A stretch of DNA of 64,000 nt, from positions 28,273 through 92,272 of the forward strand of contig PYSS01000137.1 in NCBI GenBank assembly GCA_003049465.1, given 5' to 3'. This document shows positions 44,340-55,139 of the stretch, in pieces. Each line of letters begins with the position of its first letter. The stretch's first letter is position 1. This stretch comes from Magnaporthiopsis rhizophila (lineage: Eukaryota; Ascomycota; Sordariomycetes; Magnaporthales; Magnaporthaceae). Position numbers and translations under genes: made by a program. The notes under the pieces were generated by a model. That model was not told the DNA's origin and did no database searches. It worked only from the letters and a program-made list of their open reading frames with translations.

Positions 44340-45300
44340 CCAAGAATCAAAAAGTTGCAGGATGTGCGAGGTTTCGATGGGTTATTGGAGTGTCCGCCGT
44401 CTCCAAAGACGCTGCTTGGCGTTGCTGTTGAGGACTGGGTGGTGCCCGAGGACGACGACGAACTGCTCCGCGCGACAGACCGCCTCCACCTGGTGCAAGG
44501 CGTTCATTCTTTTTTTGCTTTTTTTGTTTTGGCAAAGATTAAGGGGGTTGAAATTTCTTTTTTATATTATGCCAGTATCTGGCCAAGAATAAAAAAGTTG
44601 CAGAATATGCGAGGTTTCGATAGGTCGTTGGAGATTTTGCGGTCAGGAGAGGGAAAAAAAAAGTGCTCATAACGGGAGCGGCCTCCATTGTTCAGTGGCA
44701 TCGTGGGGTTTGGCAAGTCCCCGTTTGGCAAGTCTAGAGGGAGACCTGGCGCTAATTTTTTTTTCTTGTTCACAGCCACAGAGGCACACACATTCTATGG
44801 GGTTGCATAAAATATTCCGGTCATTTTTTCGTGCCTTCCGGGTTTATACCTTCCGGATCCGGCCGGCCCTGCCTCGCGGGAGCAAAGAACCAGGTCCTTT
44901 TTCCGTACGTTGCGTCCCCTACCCTCAACAGATACAGACACACACGGACACACACGCAAACACACATTCACCAAACCAAACCATGCAGCCTTGCAAAGCC
45001 CAACGCACAGCAGCCTTCTCTCCACCGCAGCCTTCTCAACCTCGCTCTCGAAGAAAGCGAAGCACCAGGTCTTTTCTCCGTGCGCTGCGTCCACTCCCAC
45101 AGATACACGCAGACACGCTCACCAACCCAGCCATGCAGAGTCCCAAAACCCAAAACGCACAACAGCAGCCTTGTGTCACATCTTTCTCAACCTCGCCCCC
45201 GAGGAAAGCCAGAAACCAAGTCTTTTCTCCGTGCGTTTCACCATCTCCTCTCAGATACACACACACACACACACACTCACTCACTCACTCACCGACCTAC
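42830..45300. repeat. Dispersed and tandem units of about 130-140 bp
   Basis: Copies at about 42830-42990, 44860-44990, 44990-45130 and 45130-45290 share 'gcagcagccttct', 'aacctcgc', 'gaaagc...accaggtc' and a terminal CA-rich tract (a (CA)n/(TCAC)n microsatellite at 45255-45295). Between them, 43040-43630, 44335-44530 and 44540-44650 are rearranged copies of another unit containing 'gttgcaggatgtgcgaggtt' and 'tggtgcaaggcgttcatt', partly in inverted order. Confidence 0.65.
43634..43708 (+). repeat. Poly-A tract of about 75 bases with an ambiguous base
   Basis: An uninterrupted A run apart from the unresolved base at 43672, which indicates unreliable length. It is adjacent to one of the duplicated units. 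A second run (A34) is at 44301-44334 beside another copy of the same unit, in mirror arrangement. Confidence 0.95.
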
Positions 45301-45379
45301 AGCAGAATCCCCACCCAGACGCCTTCAACACCCACATCCTCCTCTCCTCCTCGGCCCGGACCCTCCTGACGCTGTGGAC

Positions 45380-45720
45380 GACGAGCTGATGTCCCAGCTG
45401 CAAGACGGTCGCTCCCTTATTGCAAAGCATCATCGAGTCCGGCGTCGGCAAGGTTGAGGGCGGCGTAGCATACGGCCCGTCGAGCTCGACAGCCCAGACA
45501 TACAGAGCGCCAACCTGGCCCTCGATTATATAATCACAAGCGTCCCCACCCTCCTCAGCTCCGATGCCGGCGAAGCCCAGCTCCAGACCAAGGTTGTCGA
45601 CGGCGTGCTGCTGGCCGACAGGCCTTCCTCGACGGCTGGGTCCGCGCCGAGGCCACAAGTTTGGCTCCAGGTACGTCTACCGCTCCCATACAGGGCACGA
45701 TTGAGGCCAGCACCCAAGCA
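45380..45720 (+). pseudogene. Possible coding relic, unidentified
   Basis: Plus-strand frames change repeatedly but include protein-like pieces such as SPDIQSANLALDYIITSVPT followed by LLSSDAGEAQLQTKVVDGVL. This suggests a decayed gene; no family was recognised. Confidence 0.3.
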
Positions 45721-45834
45721 ATACGGTATCGGCTAAGAATTATATTACTCGCAGTTGAAAACATTGTTGCCTGTAGAGGCGCCGTCCATCGTTGTCATGG
45801 GGAACTCGGCCTGCCCGCCTCGACACCTTTGTGA

Positions 45835-46190
45835 AGAAAGACCTCGACACCCCCTCGGGGTTTATCACCATTTTGCGGCCAAGAGAAGCCAACAAAGAAG
45901 AGAAACAAGATGTAGCACGCTCACCTTGACACCCTCGGTGAAAACACACCTCGACACCCTCGGTGAAAAAACAAAGATGGGATGGCGCTGGACGACATTT
46001 GACGAGCTTGCCACCATTGCACAAGCCAGGAGAAGCCAACAAAGAGAAACAAGATGCAGCACACCCGCCTCGAGACCCTCGGTGAAAAAAAAAAAATGGA
46101 ACGGTGCTGGGCGATATTTGACAGGTTTGTCATGACTGCACAAGCCAAGAGGAGCCAACAAAAGAGAGAAACAAGACCCAGCACGCCCAC
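45835..46190 (+). repeat. About 130-bp tandem repeat, three degenerate copies
   Basis: Each unit has 'cctcgacaccctcggtgaaa' (or a variant), 'atttgacgagcttg...'-like text and 'aagccaacaaagagaaacaa'. It lies directly 3' of the mutarotase stop. Confidence 0.8.
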
Positions 46191-46205
46191 GGCCCCGACG
46201 CCCCA

Positions 46206-46747
46206 TTACGAAGGGTTGTAGTAGAAGACCTCCTCGACAGGCTTCCACCACGACGGCTCGCCGGCCTCGCTGCTCTGGGCGCCCGGCACCAGAGACTCCT
46301 GCCAGCCGTCGGTCATTTTCCACCACTCGCGGACCTTGGGGTTCTCGCGCATCTTTTCCATGTCACCGGCATAGTCGTGGCCTACGTACTTGAAGGAGGC
46401 GAACAGGATGCCGGACGCATCGTCATGAAAGATGCTGTCTGGCCGGACGTCAGCACCAGAGAACGTCTAGAGCACGCAGGAAGAAGGCGCACGCAGAAAA
46501 AAGCGCACGCAGGAAAATCAAAAAGCAAAGTCGGTCACCCACAGTCGACAATGTTGCAGGCTTTGATCTGTGCGAGCACCTCGGGCCAGACTTTGGCGTG
46601 CACCTCCTTGTACTCTTCCCGGTGCTCCGGCTTGAGCTTGACGATCTGGGCACAACGACGGCCCGGGTTGCCCCTTTTGGCTCGACTTGGCGGGTCTTGA
46701 CCGTCGCTGGAGCCGGCGGCTGGAGAGGCCGGCAGCGGAACCGTCAT
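46206..46747 (-). CDS. L-rhamnose mutarotase family protein
   Basis: Exon 1 is 46747-46543 (start MTVPLPASPAAG; an earlier in-frame ATG at 46813 would add 22 residues). The intron 46542-46439 has a GTGGGT donor and a GGCCAG acceptor. Exon 2 runs 46438-46206, for 145 residues. The join gives CNIVDYSIFHDDASG. Family motifs are RRCAQIVKLKPEHREEYKEV, VWPEVLAQIK, DYSIFHDD, FASFKYVGHDYAGDMEKM and REWWKMTDGWQESL. A catalytic-type histidine (VHAKVWPE) and the DYSIF tyrosine are present. The family interconverts L-rhamnose anomers and is a dimeric ferredoxin-like fold, about 105 residues in bacteria. Fungal members carry the longer C-terminus seen here (EPSWWKPVEEVFY). The gene is intact, on the minus strand, between MAT1-2-1 and SLA2. 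Confidence 0.87.
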
Positions 46748-46813
46748 CGGCTTGGTCCACACGTTTCGGAGATGGCTACGCTGCTTTCCCTGCCCTGTTG
46801 AGCCGAGCTGCAC

Positions 46814-47186
46814 GGGTGGCAGAGGAGAAAGGGGTGGGATGCGAGGCCTTGTTGTCGGTTAAGCTGCAACGACTGCATGCACGGTATTTGAGACCTCTCC
46901 CCGCCTTCACTTGGATGCACGCTATTTTTATTCGGATGCGCTGTTTTGATTTGGATCCTCTGTTTTTACCCGGTGACATTGTTTTCGCTCGGGTGCAGCC
47001 CTGTCGTAACCAATGAGATGGACTAATCTTGGGTTGCCGCGTCAGCATTGCAATACAGCCAATCAAATCGAGCACGGACGGATTCGTGAGGGTTATTAAA
47101 GCCATCGAAAGCTATCAGCACTCACCACCCGCATCTGTGCACGACGCGTCGACCGGACGATAAAACCCCCATCAGCCGTGGCGGCC
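46814..47186. other. Intergenic, divergent promoters
   Basis: Lies between the mutarotase and the following plus-strand gene. Pyrimidine/ATGC-rich with 'cggatgcgctgtttt'-like near-repeats; no further feature seen. Confidence 0.3.
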
Positions 47187-47830
47187 ATGGCAGACCAGCA
47201 GCAGCCCGATTTCGGCGTCATTTCCCGGGGCTTCCAAGATTTGTGACACCAGTTCGCGCGGTGTGCGAACCTGCCCGGGGTCGCACCGGCTGCTGCTGCT
47301 GCAGACCAGTTTGCTGCCATCCAGCGCACGCTGGAACGGATGGAAACCCGGATCGAAGGCCGGATGGGCCAGATGGAACCCCGGATGGAACGGATAGAAA
47401 TGCGACAGGTCGTCAGGTACATTCTTGGGCTAGGGTCCCGAAGCCCAAACCAAGCCCAAAAAAAAAAACTAATCAAAAAGGGTTGGCAAAGTGATTCGAA
47501 CGGGATCGCGCGTGGATTGAACGCCGCGGTTACGGACCCGGACCAGCTCCTGCATCCTCTCCGCGCGCTGGCGACGAACGAGGAGATTCCCGATTTTCCG
47601 AGCCGGCGTCGGGACATTGACGGGCTGAACGGTAAAGACTTGCGGTCATTTTTCTTTATTTATCAACACGGCGCACACGTACTGTCGACTGACGGTGTGG
47701 AAACGGTGGTGTTGCAGGACATACGCTCGGCATGATCTTGCGTGCACTAGATCAACCTTCGGGTGGAGGATTGGCCGAAAAGAGGAGGCGGTTCAAACAC
47801 GCCATCGGGATGCGCAGCGACGCGTTTTGA
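47187..47830 (+). pseudogene. Small conserved fungal protein with premature stop
   Basis: Exons 47187-47416, 47492-47631 and 47718-47830 join in frame, with introns of 75 bases (GTACAT donor, CTAAT branch, CAAAG acceptor) and 86 bases (GTAAAG donor, TTGCAG acceptor). The start is MADQQQPDFGVISRGFQDL, then TGA at codon 20 (47244-47246), then HQFARCANLPGV, a charged coiled-coil (TLERMETRIEGRMGQMEPRM), GIARGLNAAVTDP and IPDFPSRRRDIDGLNG, ending AIGMRSDAF. The remaining frame of about 140 codons and both splice junctions are preserved. This implies either recent inactivation, a base-calling error, or readthrough. It is a common unnamed ascomycete family with a coiled-coil and a conserved C-terminal IDGL...LGL helix. 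Confidence 0.65.
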
Positions 47831-47879
47831 AACAGCCTCCACCGGTTTGACCGACAACACTGCCCAACGTGAAGGTGGG

Positions 47880-47965
47880 ATTGGAGCCCGCCCCTTGTGG
47901 CCGACCCGACCCTGAGATGGAAGGTTTAGTGGACGGAATGGGGTCCCAATAAAAACAGGGCCAAC
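47880..47965 (+). repeat. Dispersed copy of the PD-(D/E)XK copy A upstream flank
   Basis: The text 'accctgagatggaaggttt' and the following bases match 10060-10115. It shows that the right arm also received left-arm repeat material. Confidence 0.6.
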
Positions 47966-48080
47966 CTAGTTGGACCAAGGTGGACCATCTCCCAGAGGTC
48001 CTATTTTTTGTCAACAATGATTTGGGTGACATCTTTTGTATCCATCCGAGGTCCGCTGGCCATGGAGGACCAGCCCGGGG

Positions 48081-48081
<1 letters not shown>

Positions 48082-48119
<38 letters not shown>
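48082..48119 (+). repeat. Homopolymer T38
   Basis: Thirty-eight consecutive T flanked by 'cccggggc' and 'ggtggctcc'. No recognisable element body adjoins it. Confidence 0.95.
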
Positions 48120-48120
<1 letters not shown>

Positions 48121-49430
48121 GTGGCTCCGAATCGTCGTTGTTCTGGATCGAAACTAGATAGTCGGCGTCCAGTAGTTGCCTCTTGGGGATACCCATCCCT
48201 GTTTCCTGCCGTACATCTGCTCACGGGTCTCGAATATACCCCTTTTCCGAACCAACATCGGGCCAGGTCGGGAGCCAGCCATCCGATTCTTGGTCCTCCT
48301 GCCACGGACGGGCTGGCGCTAGGGACACCACCAGCGGGAAGTTTTGTTGGCCCTGTATGCCGTCACCGAGGTGAGACTCTGCTCGCCGCCGAGGTGAGAT
48401 TATTCTGCCCGCCGAGGGTGGTGAGGTTTATTCTGCCATGAGCACAACGTAGTTGAGACCGACAGACTTTTGCGGCACTCGGGGCGGTCGCTATGATGGG
48501 CGGGGACGATCAATCATGGACATTGTCAGTTTGCCCTCCCCTTTTCTCTTCTCGTTTTTTCTCCTTCTTCTTGTTTTCTTCTTCTTCTCCTCCTCCTCGT
48601 CCTCCTCATTCTTCCTTTTTTATTATTTTTTTTTATTAAACCTCGCCTATATTAGATGCTATTCCCAGCCCCGAGACGTAGCCAAGAGGGCCACTGCTCA
48701 GACGCTCCCCAAAAAGCCTCCAGAAGTATTGCTTGCTTGGGTGCCTGTGTTTCCGTTTCTGTTTCTGCACCCGTGCCCGTCCTGTCGGCAGCCACAAGGT
48801 GGCACAGGACGAGAGGACCAGCCCCGCCCCTTTGGCCGGCTTTGACCGAGGCACGACGCTCGGAAGGCACGAGGAGGAAGTCACGCAGGGGGTTTTTTTT
48901 TTCTGGACGCGGGAAAGGCGGCACACCTACCGACATGCAAACTCGTCCGCTTGTCGTCAACCCCGTGTGCCCGTCTTTCTACACAACTAGGTACGTGCTC
49001 CTTTTGCTACGACGACCGCCCGACGCGATGCGTACTAACGTGAAGACGCAGGCGTTGGCGGGTTGCAGCTGTGGTTTTGTTTGCCGACGTCTCCCATTTC
49101 CATTTCCCATCCCCCTCCTTTCTCCGACCCCATCTCCCCTTCTCCGACCCCATCTCCCTCCTCCCGACTCCGGTCGGCTGCCTTCGGATGCCACCGTGGT
49201 GTAAAAGACTCTGCGTCGGCCTGCATGTAAGTTGCCTCGTCCCGATTTCCAGCAATACTACCTGGCCACAAGATGGACCCCTGGTCGGCATCTAGGACTA
49301 CAGCACCTGCCAACAGCGCCCCGTTGGTGGGGTTTTTGCCTTGGGCAGTCCCCAGACTTGTGTGCGAGCCTAGGGCCTTGTTCCCACCCGGCATACGTCA
49401 TCCCCACTCACTCCAAAGCAAGCGTCGATG
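48120..49430. other. Intergenic, pyrimidine-rich, no gene recognised
   Basis: Contains a TTC/CTC-rich tract at 48536-48640 and 'ccgaccccatctccc' repeats near 49120-49165. Open frames here are composition-driven. Confidence 0.4.
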
Positions 49431-50815
49431 GAGATGGTAAACTAGCTTTTTCCGACATTCAAAAACCACTGTCCTTTTTTTCCTTGCTCCGGCACTGGTC
49501 TCCTCCGAGGAACGGTGATCCCGTCTTCTAGATCATCGTCCCCAAAGATGGTGGCCGACTCGGAATCACTGACCTTTTTTCCCTGCCCCGACGTTCAGAA
49601 ACCACTGACCCTTTTCCTTCCCTGCCCCAGCACTGGTCTCCTCTGAGGAACAGCATCTTGTCTTCTAGATCAATGATGGCCAAAAATGGTGTAGCCCGAT
49701 TCGGACATTCAGATCACTGATCCTTTTCTTTCCCTGCCCCAGCACTGGTCTCTTCCGAGGAACAGCAATCCCGTCTCCTAGATCAATGTCCCCAAGATGG
49801 AAAACTAGCCTCCTCCGACATTCAGATCACTGACCCTTCTTTTCCTGCCCCGGCACGCGTCATCCCCAAAAGAGAACACTCACTCCAAAGCAAGCGGTCG
49901 GTGGAGATGGTATCCGACATTCACAACCCACCAACCCTTTTTTCCCTGCCCCGCCACCGATTTCCTTTGAAAAACAGCAGTCGCGTCTCCTAGATCGAAT
50001 GGCAGCCCGACTCCGACGTTCAAGCATCACTGACCCTTCTTTCACCTGCCCCGGCACTGGTCTCCTCTGCAGTCAGGTCTCCTAGATCGATCATCACTGA
50101 CTTTTTTTTTTGCCCCGACACTGATTTCCTTTGAGGAACAGCAGCCCCGTCTAGCCCGACTCCCACAGTCAATCATCACTGACCCTTCCTTTTTCCCCTA
50201 GCTCCTCTGAGGAACAGCAGTCCCGTCTCCTAGATCAATCATCCCTAAAAATGGTAGCCCGACTCTGACATTCAAACATTGACCCTTTTTTTTTTTTTTT
50301 TTTCCCTGCCCGGCAATGGTCTCATTTCCAAAAACGGTAGCCGACTCCGACACTCAAACATCACCGACCCTTCTTCTTCCCTGCCGGCACTGGTCTCATT
50401 TTCCCTGCCCCGGCACTGGTCTCCTGAGGAGCAGCAGTCCCGTCTAGCCCGATCCGGCATTCAAACATCACCGACCCTACTTTCCCCTGCCGGCACTGGT
50501 CTCCCTGCCCCGGATCAGCAGTCCCGTCTCCTAGATCAATCATCCCCAGATGGTAGCCGATTCCGATGTCCAAATACTGACCCTTTTTCTCCCCTGCCCC
50601 GGCACTGGTCTCCTGAGGAACAGAAGCCCTCTCCTAGATCAATCATCCCCAAAGACGGCAGCCCGACTGGGACACTCAAATATCACTGGCCCTTTTGCCC
50701 TGTCCCGGCACTGGTCTCTTAAGGAACAGCAGTCCTATTCAGCCCAACTCTGGCATTCAAACATCACTGACCCTCCTCTTCCCCTCCCCGGTCTGCTGCA
50801 GCACACGTAGCCTCC
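49430..50815 (+). repeat. Large degenerate minisatellite (about 100-130 bp unit)
   Basis: At least ten imperfect units recur: 'cactggtctcctctgaggaa', 'cagcagtcccgtctcctaga', 'tcaatcatccccaaa', a 'gatggtagcccgactccgac'-like block, 'attcaaacatcactgaccct', then a T-rich tract and 'ccctgccccgg'. Units differ by internal deletions. The 'ttcaaa...cactgacc...ggcact' part resembles the leader just upstream of the bZIP gene (59590-59645) and its decayed copy (51610-51670). The array may have grown from that leader. Confidence 0.88.
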
Positions 50816-51820
50816 ATCTAACCACCCCCGGCACCGGCTACGGCCAAAACCCACCACCTTCTCTTCCCTGGTCTGCTCCTGCAACACGCAAGAAAAAGCA
50901 TCCATTGATGGCGGCCACGAAGCCTCGACGGTGAGACAAAGCCCGACTCGCACCGCTCTTGAAACTTTCCATCCAACCGTCACCACCGTTTCGGCACCGG
51001 CTATGGCCAAACCACTGACCTTGTCTTTCCCTGGTCTGCTGCTGCGGCACGCAAGAAAAAGCATCCATTGGCGACGACGAAGCCTCGACGGCGAGACAAG
51101 GCCCCGCTCGCACGCTCCCTATAAGGAACAGCCTCCCAGACCGGTCCAAGAGGAGGTTGAATTCAGCCTTGGTCGGCCGAGTGGCTGCGGAACCGAGTCT
51201 CGCTGCCTTTTGATGGCGGGCGATATGCGGCATACGAGTGACCACCGACGTGAGTAGCTTCTCTCGGGGGCGTCGAGTAATCTCCTCTGCGCTGATACTT
51301 TTTCCAGGCATCTACACCGACAAAGAACTGCCATCAGTCACCGCCACGGTACTCACCGCCACGGTACGTATGCTCGTCATGGCGTCCACCGGGTTGTTGT
51401 CGAATAGCTTCCTTTTTACTAATAAATTTCAGAGACGACCTTTGCAGCCAGCCCGCCGCAGCCCCTTTGACCGTTACGACAACGATACAAGACAGGACCT
51501 TGACGAGGTTTCTTGGCAGCTAGTACAAATCAGGCTCCTAAAGCAAGTCTGCAAGTTGGGCTTGCGCTCGACCCTGTTCATGGTTGAGGACCGGTAGGTT
51601 TGGTCTGAACACTCCAATATAAACCACTTACCGATCCACTCGGACCTTTTTCTTTCGCTGCCGGGCTTGGTCTCTGCAGGGAGGCAAGGACTCGCAACGG
51701 CTCTTGGTCCCAACCAACCTTGTCCACCATGACCACCTTGGCTACATCTTGCCATCACTACATCTTGCCATCACTACATCTTGCCATCACACCCGCCTCG
51801 GCACCGGCTACGGATTGTCC
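50816..51820. other. Spacer with duplicated segments, no gene recognised
   Basis: Contains two related blocks near 50830-50935 and 50990-51095 ('ccggctacggcca', 'aagaaaaagcatccattg', 'acgaagcctcgacgg'). A 'catcactacatcttgc' triplet repeat lies at 51750-51785. A frame at 51238-51597 has no recognised motif. Confidence 0.4.
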
Positions 51821-51821
51821 C

Positions 51822-52740
51822 ATGGATCACTCGCAAGCGGCCGCCTACTTCCCGCAGGCAGTCCCACCCGTTCGTGGCATGCCGCCCTGACGCCTTTGCG
51901 TCCACGTCGTCCATCCTCTCTCTCGGTCCGTCACTTGTCTCGTTGCCATTTGGTCCCTTGTCGATACGTGCCGGAACAACTGCTTACTCTTTTCCCTTTC
52001 TAGGACTCTATTCGCAAGCTGCATCTTCCCGGCAGCAGCCAATCCTACCGTTCATGGGCGTGCCCCTGACGCTTTCATTCCACGTCGGCCCGTCTGAAGA
52101 TGTCGACACCACCGGTACGTCGGTTCATCTCGTTGTCGTCTGTCCTTTTGTTCGTCTATTGTTTATTTCGTAGCCGTTTTATCCGTCCTTTTTTCTCGTC
52201 TCCATCCGTCCTTTTGTCTGTCCTTCCTCTTGTCTGGTGGCACTTTGTTCTTCGGCCCTTGTCGCACGTGCTTACTCTCCATTTTCAGGCTTTCAGCAGC
52301 AGCACCAGCCTCCCGCCTCCAACGTCCTCCGACGCCGCCCAACACGCCCACGCCAACTGCGCAGATGCTGGCCGAGTCCCCCGCAACAACCGCCGCCGGG
52401 CGTCGTCGGAGTGGTGCCCAAGGAGGAGCAGCCCCCGCCACCCCGTGTGGATGCCCCCCCTCCTCCCCGAAAGGGGGAGCGGCCAATTTACGACGCACGC
52501 AATGGCCATGGTATGCATGCAGTTTCGGCTTTTGTCACGTTTTAAAAGTTAAAGCTTCGACTAACCTACCGGGTACCAGTCGACAGGCATTCGGCGAGCG
52601 CAAAGAGCGTCGTACCAAAAGGCTCGAAGCCGAACCGGCGTCGACGGAGGCGGCGCGGCAAAAAACAACAAGAAACGAGAGGCCGAGACCGGCAGAAGAT
52701 CGGCACCAAGAACGGGATGCTGCGGGCCACGTCTGCTGGG
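51822..52740 (+). pseudogene. Degraded tandem relative of the Yap-like bZIP gene
   Basis: Two successive copies of the bZIP first exon are visible: MDHSQAAAYFPQAV at 51822, ending in a stop, and a second at about 52005 with PFMGVPLTLSFHVGPSEDV. Each is followed by intron-like pyrimidine-rich DNA. From 52300 there is an exon-2-like segment containing the PPGVVGVVPKEE equivalent of the intact gene's PPLGVLPKEED. At 52580-52740 the sequence is clearly that of the basic/leucine-zipper exon: RQAFGERKERRTKRLEAEPA in place of the intact gene's RAFRERKERHVKELEAKLAS. Frames are shifted and the zipper is not maintained. A long open frame covering 52230-53519 is fortuitous. The intact gene is 7.9 kb downstream on the same strand. 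Confidence 0.8.
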
Positions 52741-53395
52741 TGGCAATGCAAACGGGGGGAGCGGCGGCGGCAGGGGGGACGCGCAGCCACGACGGCTACG
52801 AGAACGGCCAGCCGGACACGGTCGAGCTCGAGGGCCAGGTCAAACGCGACGGCCAAAAGGCGTGTACGGACAGGCGTCGTGCCGGGCTGCGTACACAGGC
52901 CGAAGCCTGCAGCCATGGCGTGCACGCAGGCCGAAGTCTGCAGTCGTGGCGTGCACGCAGAGGCAGATGCGCGGCCGGCGACAGGGACGCACCGGAGCGC
53001 TTGACGGCCAAAAGAGACGAGGCTTTTGGCGTCGTTGCAGATGGCGTCGTTGCAGCCATTGCCGGTGCTGGTGCGGCCGGTCGGGCGGGCAGAGGAAGAC
53101 GGCAACGACCTTGCGGACACGGCAACGGCATGCACACCTTTCCTACCCGCATGCACGCCTTTTCCACTCGATGCACACGTATTTTATTCTGCCGACAGCC
53201 GCAACGGCCATGCACGCCTTTACTGGGAACGGGAACGGAAATAGGGGTGGGTATAGCGGCGTTTGAATTTCAAAACATCGAGATACAAGAAAGCTACCCA
53301 TCTGTCCAGGAAGGCGATTCGGCATCTCTTTTGCACCATCCAGATCCATCTCCTCCTTGCGCCAACCACACTCCTCATTTATGTGTGCTTTCCTC
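52741..53395. other. Spacer, GC-rich, no gene recognised
   Basis: Contains 'gccgaagcctgcagccatgg'-type near-duplicates (52900-52960) and TGCACnn-rich text at 53125-53225, reminiscent of the 3' region of the intact bZIP gene (60780-60900). Confidence 0.4.
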
Positions 53396-53595
53396 GCAAA
53401 AGTTGAATTGTGTATTGTGTATTGTGTATTGCCGATGCGTGGGCTTTCCTCGTCAAAGTCCAAACTCGTGTATTGCAGACGCGGGCTTCCTCGTCAAAGC
53501 TGAAAGGTGTGTATTGTAGACGCGTGGGCTCTCGTCAAAGTTAAAAGATGTGCTTTGCAGACGCGGGCTTCCTCGTCAAAGCTGAAAGCCGAATC
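53396..53595 (+). repeat. About 48-bp tandem repeat, four copies
   Basis: The unit contains 'tcctcgtcaaagctgaaag' and 'tgtgtattg(c/t)agacgcg'. The first copy includes a triple 'tgtattg' expansion. Confidence 0.9.
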
Positions 53596-54219
53596 GTGTA
53601 TCGTCGAGGCCGTGGACGGCGGCCGTGTTGCTTCGGTTGCCGCCGCCCAACAGCGCGACGTGGCCGGTCGCCGTGTTCTTGACCGTCTCGGGGTGGTGTC
53701 GAGGCTCCCGGCGGGGTTTGGGTTTGCGCGCTTCGTTGCCTCGTAAGCGCGATGGGCATCCGATGGACGGGCCCAACCGGGGGTGGGACAAAAGGTCGAG
53801 GGCAGGGGTGTGTTCAGGGGTCAGTGTCAGCGTCGGCGTTGGCCTGCCGACACGTTTGCGGCCGACAGCCCCTCCTTGCCAGCGCGGGGCTCGACAGGGC
53901 TACCTAGTTGTACCCCGACCGACCGTTGTGCACCAACAAAGCGCCAATGACATCGGGCCTGGCGGCTCGGCAGTCCGTGTACGACGGCGGGAAGGAAGGC
54001 ATTACTATTGCTGGAAACGTTTTAGCGTCGGTTGTCAGCGCAGCGTGTCAGCGTCAGCGAGTTGGGCTTGTTGGTGTGTGTCTGTCTGTCCCACGTCGGG
54101 CCTCTGCATGCCTGTACCCGACCTAGGTGGCCGGCAGGTGGGGGTCCGGCTAGGGCTAAGAACTTGTCACGAGCCACAAGCCACATGCCACAGCTCTCCT
54201 CGATGCCTAAAATGGTGGG

Positions 54220-54740
54220 GTGAGTTGACGGCGTTCTCCAGGAACCTGGGCAGAGGTACACGGCCGACGACCAACAACCCATGCACATTTGCCAACTGGA
54301 CGGCACGATATGGGAACGACAGCCAAAGAAAGCCCGCAGTCTCCTCGTCACTCTCATGTATTCATCTTGCCTCTGCCGTTTTCCCTCCATTTGTGAGAAT
54401 CAAAAGAAGCCGGCCTGGTCACCTTCCTTGAGCTTCACCTCCACCTCCACCCACCCTCTCCACCCACTGTTCCTCGACGCCTCAAGGGGCAGGGCACACA
54501 AAAAGGTGGGGGAGTCGGCCTTCTCCAAACACCAGAGCAGAGGTAACAGGGCCGGCGACCAACAACCACGCAAACCTGCCAACCGGACGGCACGATATAA
54601 AAACGACAGCAAGAGAATGCCTGCAGGCTCCTTGTTCCTCTCGTGTATCCATCTCCTCTCTGCCATTTTTCTTGCATTAGTGAAAATCGACGGAAGCCGG
54701 CCTGGTCACTCTGCTTGAGGTTGACCTCCACCTCCACCTG
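54220..54740 (+). repeat. Direct duplication of about 235 bp
   Basis: 54220-54455 and 54510-54740 share 'cgaccaacaacc', 'ccggacggcacgatat', 'tgtatccatc' (or a near match), 'gaagccggcctggtcac' and 'gacctccacctccacc'. Divergence is moderate. No conserved frame spans the copies. Confidence 0.85.
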
Positions 54741-55139
54741 CCCACTAGTCTACCGCACCTGCCTACTAGTCTACCAACATCACGAGTGGAGCTGTCCAAC
54801 GAGGAAGGAGCAAATGACGTACACCTAGCTCTGCCCTACATCCCACCTGCATCACGAAAATCTTTACCACCGACCGAACACGACACCCACGACACGTCTC
54901 ACGACCGCAAACAGCCAAGCACAGCTTTCGTCTGGTTCGTATTCCTTTTCTGCGCCGTCCATCTTGCTCGTCTCCGTGACCCCTCGTCGTTGTTTTTACC
55001 CGCGTGCGTGTGTTTTCCCCTGCTGCTGCTTTTTTTTTTCCCTCTGGGCTGCTTTTTTCCCCTCTGGTTTTTGTTCCCCTTCATCACCCCCACGTCCTTC
55101 CATTTCCACCACCTCCCGGCTCGGATCAGGGCGACGAAA

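Noticed and set aside
52230..53519. 429-codon plus-strand open frame
   Set aside because: It crosses the decayed bZIP copy in shifting register and GC-rich spacer. Only pieces align with the intact gene and the frame does not match throughout.
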